Source of the DNA: Bacilli bacterium
GTDB taxonomy: Bacteria > Bacillota_I > Bacilli_A > RFN20 > CAG-826
Assembly: GCA_016296285.1 (NCBI GenBank)
Contig: JAEDJP010000055.1
Coordinates: 1-8,670 of the forward strand
Length of the DNA stretch: 8,670 nucleotides
Direction of reading: 5' to 3'
The notes under the pieces are model-generated. The model saw only the letters and a program-made list of their open reading frames with translations, ran no database searches and was not told the origin of the DNA. This document shows, one piece after another, positions 1 to 6,585 of this stretch. Every line of letters starts with the position of its first letter. The first letter of the stretch is position 1. Both the position numbers and the translations under genes were made by a program.

Positions 1-1088
1 GCGGCGGTCAATTCGTTTTCAATAATCGGGAAACCGTATTTGGATGGCTTGTCGCGCCATTCCCAAGTAAGGTGTTTGGCGTAAACCGAGGAATAGGAGC
101 CATGAAGCTTCTTTTGACGGAAAGCATCGTAATGGCGATACCAATTGTAGGCGACGGTGCGACGCCACGTGGCGAACTTGCTTTCCGGGCGAACATTAAT
201 CCGATCCGGCCGGATATAACTGATGTAAAGGGCGGAAAGGTGGCCGAACCCGTACGTTTCTCTCATGCACTTCTTCAAAGAGGCGGGTTTGAGGAAGGCG
301 AGTTCAGGTTTGCCGTTTTCGTCCTTCACTTCGGAATACGCTTCCGGGAATTCGTCGAGATGCTGAATGAAATGGAGAGCATCTTGCTTCGCGCCTAAGA
401 AATCGTACTGGTGAACGATGACATAAGAGTCATAAGCACTCTTGATGTTGCTATACCAAACAAAGAGATAGACGCAAATGAAGAGAATCGTCAAAAGCCC
501 GAGAATGAGGCTGTTGATGGAGGTGTAGTTCGGGAGCTCGAGGGTGGGATCGCCGAACAAATCGCCCTGCGCTTTCTCTCCAAGGAAAATCAAATTGAAA
601 AGGTTTAAGCCCCCACTCAAGACCATGAACAAGACGAAAACGACTTGAACGGCAAGGAAAATGAGGCCATTCCCGATCTGTTTTCTCCTGAAACTGCCGA
701 AACCGCAAATGAAAAACGAGGCGCGAACACCGCCGTCCGTTTCTCTCCAAATGCGATGAAGTTTCCGGAAAAAGCGACCGATGGCCACGGGAACTTTGTA
801 AAAGAAGAGCCCTATGGTCTTGATGACAAGCCACAGGGACTTAATCACATCCCAAAGAATGGAAACGATAAAAAGACCGATTGAAAGAAGGGTTTCAATC
901 GTGGAATTCCCTAGGGATTTATACCATTCCTCTTTTTCTTCGGAGGGATTTGCGAGCGCAGAGAGCCTAGAAAAATCGATATGCGAAGGTTCGTCTTTGT
1001 CGACTTTGACTTCCGACGAAGACGAGCTTTCGAGCTGATCGACCTTTTTTTCGACTTCGGGGCTCATGTTTTCTGGTTTTGTTTCCAT
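1..1088 (-). CDS. malF: MalF-type sugar ABC transporter permease, N-terminal 362 residues (cut by left edge)
   Basis: This is the N-terminal part of an integral membrane permease of a carbohydrate ABC importer, running off the window. It starts at ATG 1088 behind a modest AAAGGGA ribosome binding site. Residues 1-60 are charged and Ser/Glu-rich with no signal peptide. A hydrophobic or amphipathic stretch follows at about 62-97. Residues about 130-212 hold a recognisable module: a GSFRRKQIGNGLIFL segment, a membrane helix at about 141-165, an FLG turn, a second helix at about 190-212, then WYSNIKSAYDS. This pattern (KQ..KGL.FL, then LG, then Y.NI..AY) is, from memory, typical of MalF-like permeases of Bacillota. 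Residues 213-362 are soluble and unassigned. The conserved permease core and EAA loop are not in view. It lies 64 bases after the malE-like gene in the same orientation, as in malE-malF-malG operons. The family is fairly sure; the substrate is inferred from neighbours. Confidence 0.8.
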   Translation of the reverse strand, partial: METKPENMSPEVEKKVDQLESSSSSEVKVDKDEPSHIDFSRLSALANPSEEKEEWYKSLGNSTIETLLSIGLFIVSILWDVIKSLWLVIKTIGLFFYKVPVAIGRFFRKLHRIWRETDGGVRASFFICGFGSFRRKQIGNGLIFLAVQVVFVLFMVLSGGLNLFNLIFLGEKAQGDLFGDPTLELPNYTSINSLILGLLTILFICVYLFVWYSNIKSAYDSYVIVHQYDFLGAKQDALHFIQHLDEFPEAYSEVKDENGKPELAFLKPASLKKCMRETYGFGHLSALYISYIRPDRINVRPESKFATWRRTVAYNWYRHYDAFRQKKLHGSYSSVYAKHLTWEWRDKPSKYGFPIIENELTA

Positions 1089-1107
1089 AATGTGTCCCTT
1101 TCAAAGC

Positions 1108-1134
1108 GCGTGCCCCCGATGAGTGGGGGCACGC
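1108..1134 (-). promoter_or_regulatory. Intercistronic hairpin between malE-like and malF-like genes
   Basis: A perfect 10-bp inverted repeat (gcgtgccccc at 1108-1117, gggggcacgc at 1125-1134) encloses a 7-base loop. It fills much of the 64-base gap between the binding protein and permease genes. On the minus strand it is followed only by GCTTTGAAAGG rather than a real U-run, so it is at best a weak terminator. Its likely role is to protect the upstream malE-like message from 3' decay, or to let only part of transcription continue, so that binding protein exceeds permease. The structure is seen; the role is inferred by analogy with malE-malF spacers. Confidence 0.7.
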
Positions 1135-1152
1135 ATTTTGTGAAGTCGAGGC

Positions 1153-2427
1153 TTACTCGGCGATGGCGAGGGCGCAAGCGTCAAGAGCTTCCTGGAGCTG
1201 AGCATCCGTGAGCGGGCTGTTCTTGTCCTGGGCGGTGACGTTGGTCATCATGATCTTGGAGTTTTCCCACCAAGCGCCGTTAGCGTGGTTGGCTTGGATT
1301 TGGGAAGCGCCAGCAGCCTGCTGAGCGGCGAGGGTGTTAAGGAACGGGTTCTTACCCCAAAGTTCGGTCTTGGCGACGACGGCCTTATCGGTGACACCTT
1401 GGCCGAGGTCGACGAGACGCTTTTCCTGCATCTCGGTGGAAGCGACGAAGAGGGCAAAGGCTTTCGCGGTGGCCTTCTTGCTGTCGGTCATGCCTTCCTT
1501 GTTGACGACGGCAACGCCCTTAACACCGGCATAGGTGTGAAGCTGCTTGTCGACGCCGTTGATCTTGAGGGTCGGGAGCTGGGCAATGCCGACGTTCTCT
1601 TCGCCGATGAGGCCAGCGATCTGGGTCGTAGCGTTCCAGATGATCTGAGCGCACTTGCGGGTGGTAGCAGCCGGGCCGAAGTTATCCGGAGCGGAGGTGT
1701 CGAGCCAGGTGGTGCCGCCGTACTGAACCCAGAGGTCGCTCATGGCTTTGATGGCCTGGAGACCCTTTTCGCTATTGATGTCGGTGACGAATTTGCCTTC
1801 TTCGTTGAACTCGAGCTTGACGCCGTTGGCGAAGAACGGAGCGGGGACATACCAGCCTTCGGAGAGGTTGTAGCCAACGTAATAGCCGTTTTCTTTCGCT
1901 TTGGCGAGGAGGCCTTCGAGGCTCTTCACATCTTCAGCGCCGACAAGGGTCTTGTCGTAGATGAGCTGATAGCCATTGTCACCACGATACGGGATGCCAT
2001 AGGTCTTGCCGTTGATTTGCATAGCGGAGACCATGGTTTCGCCGTTGTGCTCGACCATGTATTCGGTTTCTTCCGGGGTCCACTGGAGGAGGCCGCGGGA
2101 GCCGACGAGGGAACGAACGTTGTCGTCAGCGAGGAGGACAACGTCAGCGGCAGCGTTGATATCTTTCTGGACTTCGGCTTTGACATCGCCTTCGCCAATT
2201 TCCGCTTGGAGAGTGATTTCACCGGTGTAGTCGGGGTTGGCCGCTTTGAAGGCCGTGACGACTTCTTCCATGTACGCGACGTCGGTGGAAGGGCAGAAAT
2301 AGGTGATGTTATCCGAACCTTCTGCCTTCGGGGGAACATAATTCCCTTTTTTGTTGTTCGGCCCGCAGGAGGCGAGCATCATGAGGGTGAGCCCAAGGGT
2401 CATCACGCCGATTTTTTTATTGATCAT
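1153..2427 (-). CDS. malE: Maltose/maltodextrin-type extracellular solute-binding lipoprotein
   Basis: A 424-residue substrate-binding protein of a sugar ABC importer, expected on the outer face of the membrane, anchored through a lipid on Cys21. The N-terminus is a lipoprotein signal: Lys4-Lys5, a hydrophobic run at about 6-18, then the lipobox LASC with Cys21. The mature part has the shape of the MalE/MsmE family: ADVVLLADDNVRSL in the first lobe, then GKTYGIPYRGDNGYQLIYDKT, the hinge-proximal signature of these proteins, and a TAKAFALFVAS segment before the C-terminal lobe, which ends with the WWENSKIMM helix. Length is normal. The ATG at 2427 follows AAAGGAG; the stop is TAA. A promoter, a cre/MalR-like operator and a structured leader lie upstream, pulA lies before that, and a MalF-like permease lies downstream. 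Maltodextrin specificity is inferred from this context; other oligosaccharides remain possible. Confidence 0.88.
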   Translation of the reverse strand: MINKKIGVMTLGLTLMMLASCGPNNKKGNYVPPKAEGSDNITYFCPSTDVAYMEEVVTAFKAANPDYTGEITLQAEIGEGDVKAEVQKDINAAADVVLLADDNVRSLVGSRGLLQWTPEETEYMVEHNGETMVSAMQINGKTYGIPYRGDNGYQLIYDKTLVGAEDVKSLEGLLAKAKENGYYVGYNLSEGWYVPAPFFANGVKLEFNEEGKFVTDINSEKGLQAIKAMSDLWVQYGGTTWLDTSAPDNFGPAATTRKCAQIIWNATTQIAGLIGEENVGIAQLPTLKINGVDKQLHTYAGVKGVAVVNKEGMTDSKKATAKAFALFVASTEMQEKRLVDLGQGVTDKAVVAKTELWGKNPFLNTLAAQQAAGASQIQANHANGAWWENSKIMMTNVTAQDKNSPLTDAQLQEALDACALAIAE

Positions 2428-2464
2428 TAATTACTTTCTCCTTTCTTGCAAAAATTGCTATGGG

Positions 2465-2478
2465 CGAAAGCGCTTTCA
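2465..2478 (-). promoter_or_regulatory. cre/MalR-like operator in the malE leader
   Basis: The minus strand reads TGAAAGCGCTTTCG. It contains the perfect 12-base palindrome GAAAGCGCTTTC with a central CG, and differs by one end base from the symmetric LacI-family/CcpA site TGAAAGCGCTTTCA. It lies about 40 bases before the malE start codon and about 70-80 bases downstream of the predicted transcription start, a position suited to roadblock repression. CcpA or a MalR-type LacI-family repressor is the natural candidate; neither regulator is encoded in the window. Confidence 0.75.
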
Positions 2479-2491
2479 TCGGGACGTTATT

Positions 2492-2566
2492 AACAAATCA
2501 AACCAATGAACGAGCGCAAGCCCGTTAGTAACTTTTGATCAACATGTGATAACCTTAAACAAATCA
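2492..2566. repeat. Nine-base direct repeat in the malE promoter/leader
   Basis: The word aacaaatca occurs at 2492-2500 and again at 2558-2566, 66 bases apart. The distal copy lies in the spacer of the predicted malE promoter. It may be an activator or repressor half-site, or chance in A+T-rich spacer DNA. Confidence 0.35.
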
Positions 2567-2580
2567 GTCTTCTTTGTCAA
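2552..2580 (-). promoter_or_regulatory. malE: Predicted sigma-A promoter of the malE-malF unit
   Basis: The -35 element is a perfect TTGACA (2575-2580). After a 17-base spacer comes TAAGGT (2552-2557), a weak -10 with 3 of 6 consensus bases. The predicted start near 2545 would give a leader of about 118 bases containing a short hairpin and the cre-like operator. The weak -10 beside a perfect -35 fits a regulated or activator-assisted promoter. The whole element sits between the pulA terminator and malE. Confidence 0.6.
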
Positions 2581-2587
2581 TATGAAA

Positions 2588-2601
2588 TGAAAGGGCTTTC
2601 T
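2588..2601 (-). promoter_or_regulatory. Degenerate second cre-like site upstream of the malE -35
   Basis: The plus strand reads TGAAAGGGCTTTCT, matching the LacI-family site TGAAAGCGCTTTCA except for the central CG, which is GG, and the last base. It lies 8 bases upstream of the TTGACA element. Loss of the central CpG would weaken LacI-family binding, so this may be a weak auxiliary operator or chance. Confidence 0.3.
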
Positions 2602-2634
2602 CAAAGAAAAACTCACCAATTTTCGGTGAGTTTT
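2601..2634 (-). terminator. Rho-independent terminator of pulA
   Basis: A perfect 10-bp stem (AAAACTCACC pairing with GGTGAGTTTT, arms at 2625-2634 and 2608-2617) with a 7-base loop is followed on the minus strand by TCTTTGA, continuing the T-rich end of the stem. It begins 10 bases after the pulA stop. The plus-strand side is also T-rich, but no plus-strand gene leads into it. Confidence 0.88.
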
Positions 2635-2644
2635 CCATTTTATC

Positions 2645-5449
2645 TCAGTTGGTTTCGCTTGCTACGATGGTCTGGTAATTGGCGATGGAGGTTTTGGACC
2701 CGAGATCGGGGGACTCTCCCGTCGCCCATTCGAGGGCAAATCCGGAGAAATCGACCGTTTTGAACCCGGTTAAGCCATTTCGGAAAGCCATTCGGTACGT
2801 TTTTCCTTTGCCTTGCAAATCCAGCACGAGCAATCCCTTTTCCTTCGTGATGACGGAGACGGGATTGAACGTCGCCGTGGTCGCCTGAGCGAAATCGGCG
2901 TTCGATTTCTTGAAGGCGATCATCGTCTTGTAGGCAGCGACCATGTCGGCGTTTTTGATGGCCAAGGAATAATCCATCTCGTTGACCTGCGCCCACGAGG
3001 CGTAACCTTGGGTTTTGAGCTCGGCGGTAAGCTCGTCGCCACCATACGTGTTCCCATGCCCTCCTTTCGTGCGGAGGCATTCTTCGCCAGCGAGGAAGAA
3101 AGACGTCCCTTGGGAAGCGAAGACGAAACTGTTGGCCAAGACGTTCATCGCCTTCTTCTCCTCGGCGGTATAAGACAAGGAATTGCCGAGCTTTTCCTGG
3201 GCGCTGGATGCAGCCTCGAATCGATCGTTCAACGTGTAATTGTCGTGGCAGGTGACGTAGTTCACCGTTTTGGAGGAATCGAGGATCGTTCCCGTTGAAC
3301 GCGTATAGCCCGTGAGACCGGCGACAATGGCGTTCAGATCAGCATCCGAAACTGAGGATTCGAAACCGTCCTTGACGTCGGCGAAGCCAATCTCCTGAGT
3401 ACCTTTCATGCCTCCCTTGATGAGGGCATCGCGCATCCCGTCATTGAACTGGCCATAGCCTTCGTATTGGTTGCCGTTGGCTTGCGAGGCTTGTTCGGTC
3501 GAAGAAAGCGCCGAGGTCCCGCCTGTCCAAGGCTCGCCATAGACGGCGATATGCTCGTCGATCGTGGCCAAACGAGAGGCCACTTCTTTCATGGTGGTGA
3601 GGTCCTCGAGGGCCATGAGGTCAAAACGGAAACCTCCAAGCTTATATTCCTTTGCCCAGAATTCCGTGGATTCGACAATGAAACGCCGGACCATGGTGTT
3701 TTCGGAGGCCACTTCGTTGCCGCAGCCGGATCCGTTCGATAGCGAAGCGCCTGCGTTGGCATAGCGATAATAGTATCCAGGCATGAGCACGTCGAAATTG
3801 GACCCGTTCGCCGAATTCACGTGATTGTAAACGACATCCATGATGATGTTGATTCCAGCCTTGGCGTAGGATTGCACGACTTGCTTGAATTCCTTGATTC
3901 TCGCGTAGCCGTCACGGGGATCAGAAGAATAGATTCCGTCGAGGCAGTTGTAATTCAAAGGGTTGTAGCCCCAGTTGAAAACGCCCGAGATTTCATCGTT
4001 GGCTTGGTCGAAAATCGGCTGGAGTTGAACCGCATTGACGCCAAGGTCCTTGATGTAATCAAAACCAGTCGGCGTGGATTTCGCCCCTTCTTTGTAAACG
4101 GTCCCTTCTTCTTTGAGGCCGAGGTATTTTGCCCTATGCTCAGCAGGACCGCCCCAAGTGGACGAGTGCGTCACGTCGGAAACGTGGGTCTCGTAAACCG
4201 TCAAACTTTTCCGGTCATAGGGGGCGATAGCGGTTGCTTCCCAACCATCGGGATTGGTCTTGGAGAAATCGACGATCAACCCGCGAAGGCCGTTGACGCC
4301 GGCGGATTTGGCGTAAGGATCGACTATCTCCTTCTCTTTGTAACGGCCGTTGGTCACAGCAAACGTGTAATACCGGTCATAAAGGTTCTCGTTGATGGTC
4401 GCGGTGAACACGCCTTTCTCGCCTTTTTCCATCTCGATTTCGTGGAGAATGGAATCGTCCCCTTTCTCAGGGTCGACGGATTTCGGGGTACCAGAGGAAT
4501 AGACGCGCACCGAGATCTTGGTCGACATGGGGCTCCAAACGCGGAAGGTGGTTTGGGATCCGACGACTTCGACGCCGAGCTTTCCGTCATAGTCATACGC
4601 ATTCTGGAACGCTTCCGTCCGGAACAAAGGATAGAAACTGACCTCCGAATCGATCTCGACGCCGGTTTCGAAGGTGACGTGAACGCTATAAAGGGAAGAG
4701 ATTTCGGGGGAAGCTTCCAAATCGAAGGATTTCCCGGAAGTGGGCGAGCTCAATTCCCAAGTTTGAACCGGGTCCCCATCCTTGCTCAGGGAGACTTTGG
4801 CGATGGCTCCAGCCTTGGCGGAAAGGAACATTTTCGTCGTCCCTTTCTCGTCATAGAAATAAACGCTGCCAAGCGAATCGCGGCTCGTCGGGGCGGATTC
4901 GTAGATCGTCTCGATCCCGCTTTGGAGCCAAATTTCATAGTTCCCGTTGGCGTTCGGCGTAAGCGCGGCGAGATCAGCGAAGCGGTCCGCGTCGATATCT
5001 TTGGTTACGGAGCCATTCCAAGCGCTGCCCGAACCGAGGGTTTTGATGATGAAACCGATTTTCGCCGCGGCGAAGCCTTCGCTCAAACCCGTGAGTTCGG
5101 CGAGGGAATAATGGTAAATCGACCCGTAAGCATCGATTCCATTCGGACGATATTCCGCGCCATCCTTCCCCTCGGCCCACATCCACGCGCGCCAACCTTT
5201 ATAACAATCGCGCGCGGCATCTTCCTTCTCCATCTTGTAATGGATGATAAGTTCGTCCCGCAAGGAAGAGAGATCGACGGCTTCCAGCGGTTCCTGGTAT
5301 TCGTAATCGCCCGGCTGCGGTTCAGCTTTCGATGACGAGGAATCCGGGGCAGGGGGCGTGACGCTGCTCGAGGATTCGGAACCTCCGCCGCAAGACACGA
5401 GAAAAGCACTCAGCGCAAGGGCGGAAAAAATAAATAGGCTTTTTTTCAT
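2645..5449 (-). CDS. pulA: Type I pullulanase (GH13), surface lipoprotein
   Basis: A 934-residue debranching enzyme that hydrolyses alpha-1,6 links in pullulan, glycogen and amylopectin outside the cell. Residues 1-20 are a lipoprotein signal with lipobox LVSC (Cys20), then a Ser/Pro-rich tether to about 50. A CBM41-like starch-binding region begins near 67 (aromatics Trp86, Trp89, Trp91). A CBM48-like domain spans about 290-400 (FRVWSP, Trp305). The GH13 barrel follows with the pullulanase signature FNWGYNP (491-497; usual form YNWGYDP), DVVYNHV (Asp538), GFRFDLMAL (nucleophile Asp610), YGEPWTGG (acid/base Glu639) and CHDN (Asp736). All catalytic residues are intact, and a beta domain closes the C-terminus. 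The ATG at 5449 follows a weak TGAGGT; the stop is TGA. It has its own promoter and terminator. It should feed the adjacent binding protein and permease. Membrane anchoring rather than free secretion suggests selfish substrate capture. Confidence 0.95.
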   Translation of the reverse strand: MKKSLFIFSALALSAFLVSCGGGSESSSSVTPPAPDSSSSKAEPQPGDYEYQEPLEAVDLSSLRDELIIHYKMEKEDAARDCYKGWRAWMWAEGKDGAEYRPNGIDAYGSIYHYSLAELTGLSEGFAAAKIGFIIKTLGSGSAWNGSVTKDIDADRFADLAALTPNANGNYEIWLQSGIETIYESAPTSRDSLGSVYFYDEKGTTKMFLSAKAGAIAKVSLSKDGDPVQTWELSSPTSGKSFDLEASPEISSLYSVHVTFETGVEIDSEVSFYPLFRTEAFQNAYDYDGKLGVEVVGSQTTFRVWSPMSTKISVRVYSSGTPKSVDPEKGDDSILHEIEMEKGEKGVFTATINENLYDRYYTFAVTNGRYKEKEIVDPYAKSAGVNGLRGLIVDFSKTNPDGWEATAIAPYDRKSLTVYETHVSDVTHSSTWGGPAEHRAKYLGLKEEGTVYKEGAKSTPTGFDYIKDLGVNAVQLQPIFDQANDEISGVFNWGYNPLNYNCLDGIYSSDPRDGYARIKEFKQVVQSYAKAGINIIMDVVYNHVNSANGSNFDVLMPGYYYRYANAGASLSNGSGCGNEVASENTMVRRFIVESTEFWAKEYKLGGFRFDLMALEDLTTMKEVASRLATIDEHIAVYGEPWTGGTSALSSTEQASQANGNQYEGYGQFNDGMRDALIKGGMKGTQEIGFADVKDGFESSVSDADLNAIVAGLTGYTRSTGTILDSSKTVNYVTCHDNYTLNDRFEAASSAQEKLGNSLSYTAEEKKAMNVLANSFVFASQGTSFFLAGEECLRTKGGHGNTYGGDELTAELKTQGYASWAQVNEMDYSLAIKNADMVAAYKTMIAFKKSNADFAQATTATFNPVSVITKEKGLLVLDLQGKGKTYRMAFRNGLTGFKTVDFSGFALEWATGESPDLGSKTSIANYQTIVASETN

Positions 5450-5470
5450 TTTTTTACCTCATTGATGGTA

Positions 5471-5499
5471 ATTCTAGGTGCATTTTCTCCGCTTTTCAA
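5471..5499 (-). promoter_or_regulatory. pulA: Sigma-A promoter of pulA
   Basis: TTGAAA (5494-5499), a 17-base spacer and TAGAAT (5471-5476) give 5 of 6 matches in each box. The predicted start is near 5464, leaving a leader of only about 15 bases. The -35 box lies directly against the T-tail of the rpmA terminator, so there is almost no space for an upstream operator. No cre-like site is seen here. Confidence 0.75.
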
Positions 5500-5500
5500 C

Positions 5501-5526
5501 ATAAGAAAAACCGCCCGAAGGCGGTT
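5501..5526 (-). terminator. Rho-independent terminator of rplU-prp-rpmA
   Basis: The minus strand reads AACCGCC, a TTCG tetraloop, GGCGGTT, then TTTCTTAT. The 7-bp stem is closed by a C-UUCG-G loop, a very stable form, and followed by a T-rich tail. It begins 24 bases after the rpmA stop and separates the ribosomal cluster from pulA. Confidence 0.92.
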
Positions 5527-5550
5527 CTGGTTCATTTGGCTCGCTTTTGC

Positions 5551-5841
5551 TTATTTCGAGGCGACCGGATAAACGCTCACGCGCTTCCCGTCTTTCCCGA
5601 CACGCTCGAACTTGACCGTGCCAGCGACACAGGCGAAGAGAGTGTCATCGCCACCCTTTTTGACGTTCGCGCCCGGCATGATCTTGGTGCCGCGCTGACG
5701 GTAAAGGATGGAACCGGCGGTAACGATTTGACCATCGCCAACCTTGGCGCCAAGGCGACGACCGGCGGAATCGCGGCCGTTTTTCGTCGAACCAACACCC
5801 TTCTTGGAAGCGAAGAGTTGAAGATTGAGAACAAATTTCAT
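5551..5841 (-). CDS. rpmA: 50S ribosomal protein L27 (with Prp-cleaved N-terminal extension)
   Basis: A 96-residue L27, part of the large subunit near the peptidyl transferase centre and P-site tRNA. The N-terminus MKFVLNLQLFASKKGVGST has the Firmicutes-type extension; the Prp protease would cut between Phe10 and Ala11 (LQLF|A) to expose the mature ASKKG end. The core GSILYRQRGTKIMPGANV, GGDDTLFA and the C-terminal YPVASK are all standard. It starts at ATG 5841, 4 bases after the prp stop, with an AAAGGAAG site inside the end of prp, so translation is probably coupled. The stop is TAA. The usual downstream neighbour obgE is absent; a terminator and pulA follow. Confidence 0.98.
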   Translation of the reverse strand: MKFVLNLQLFASKKGVGSTKNGRDSAGRRLGAKVGDGQIVTAGSILYRQRGTKIMPGANVKKGGDDTLFACVAGTVKFERVGKDGKRVSVYPVASK

Positions 5842-5845
5842 GGTG

Positions 5846-6154
5846 TTACTTCCTTTCTTTGATCGTGATGGCCTCGCGGTAGGAGACCTGAATGGTTTTC
5901 AGCTGGATGATCATCGTTTCGAGAACGGTTTCATCGTGTTCCGAGAGGGAACCGGGGATTTCGATTTTCACATCGCCTTCTTCCACGGATATCGCGTAAT
6001 CGTCGGCGTTATCCAAGGCATTTAGGGAACCAATCGCGATGGCGCTGATGGCAGCGCAGACGAGATCCTTTCCCGCGGGGGCCGTGTTCGCGTGCCCTTT
6101 GATGTGAATCGAGGCGAGACCTTTTCCCCGATAGACGATTTCAACTTTGACCAC
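5846..6154 (-). CDS. prp: Ribosomal processing cysteine protease Prp (YsxB family)
   Basis: A 102-residue cysteine protease that removes the N-terminal extension of L27, required in Firmicutes for L27 function. The catalytic pair is visible: His21 in KGHANTA and Cys33 in GKDLVCAAISA, matching the His/Cys pair of S. aureus Prp. Length is typical. The start is GTG at 6154. Its AAGGAG site overlaps the TAA of rplU (TAAGGAG), so initiation is probably coupled to termination on rplU. It sits in the standard position between rplU and rpmA, and the matching cleavage motif on L27 here supports a working enzyme-substrate pair. Confidence 0.95.
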   Translation of the reverse strand: MVKVEIVYRGKGLASIHIKGHANTAPAGKDLVCAAISAIAIGSLNALDNADDYAISVEEGDVKIEIPGSLSEHDETVLETMIIQLKTIQVSYREAITIKERK

Positions 6155-6165
6155 GCCTCAACTCC

Positions 6166-6474
6166 TTAGGCGTTGATGGCTTTGACGACGAGACAGGTGT
6201 AAGGCTGACGGTGACCGATGGTCTTGCGCTCGTTGGCCTTGGCCTTGTACTTGAAGACACGAATCTTCTTGTTACGGCCCTGTTTCACGACTTTGCAGTC
6301 GACGGTGGCGCCTTCGATGTAAGGCGAGCCGACTTTGGTGGATTCGCCTCCAACGAAAAGAACCTTGCTGATGCAAACATCCTGTTCGGGTTCCGCGTTG
6401 ATCTTCTCAACGTAGATCTTGTCACCGACCTGGACTTTGATCTGCTTTCCGCCAGTTTCGATAATTGCGTACAT
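6166..6474 (-). CDS. rplU: 50S ribosomal protein L21
   Basis: A 102-residue L21, a 23S rRNA-binding protein of the large subunit. It begins MYAIIETGGKQIKV, the family hallmark, continues with VGDKIYVEKI and GATVDCKVV, and has the C-terminal RNA-binding stretch NKKIRVFKYKAKANERKTIGHRQPYT. An upstream in-frame extension to 6564 is possible but unlikely: a strong AAGGAGG lies directly before the ATG at 6474 and L21 proteins start with MYA. It is first gene of the rplU-prp-rpmA transcript. The long leader is likely the target of autoregulation by L21. Confidence 0.98.
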   Translation of the reverse strand: MYAIIETGGKQIKVQVGDKIYVEKINAEPEQDVCISKVLFVGGESTKVGSPYIEGATVDCKVVKQGRNKKIRVFKYKAKANERKTIGHRQPYTCLVVKAINA

Positions 6475-6580
6475 GGTTTTTCCTCCTTGCTGCTTTATTG
6501 ATGACTCGCTATGGAGGCGGCGATTAACGCTCTTGAAGCCTTTTCTATGCGGTTGCTCGCCCAAAGCAAGGCAGACAACG
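6475..6580 (-). ncRNA. Probable L21 autoregulatory leader
   Basis: About 105 bases lie between the predicted rplU transcription start and its ATG, far longer than needed for a ribosome binding site. Possible pairings include TTGCT with AGCAA (6565-6569 and 6553-6557) and a longer-range GGCGA with TCGCC (6557-6561 and 6519-6523). These share base 6557, so they could be alternative folds. L21 leader RNAs upstream of rplU are known in Firmicutes (Rfam has an L21 leader family), but I cannot align this sequence to the model, so this is assigned by position and structure. Confidence 0.5.
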
Positions 6581-6585
6581 TTGCT

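Noticed and set aside
1285..2430. A 381-codon open frame on the plus strand opposite the malE-like gene
   Set aside because: It is the exact antisense of a clearly recognised lipoprotein gene, its translation has no domain I recognise, and it arises from the codon bias of the minus-strand gene. No convincing ribosome binding site precedes it.
3821..5335. A 504-codon open frame on the plus strand opposite pulA
   Set aside because: It is a shadow of pulA. The pulA frame carries every GH13 motif, while the antisense product is low-complexity in character, rich in Arg, Gly, Asp and Phe.
6475..6564. A longer rplU start adding about 30 residues
   Set aside because: L21 proteins start MYA, a strong AAGGAGG sits directly before the ATG at 6474, and the extension falls in the probable leader RNA.
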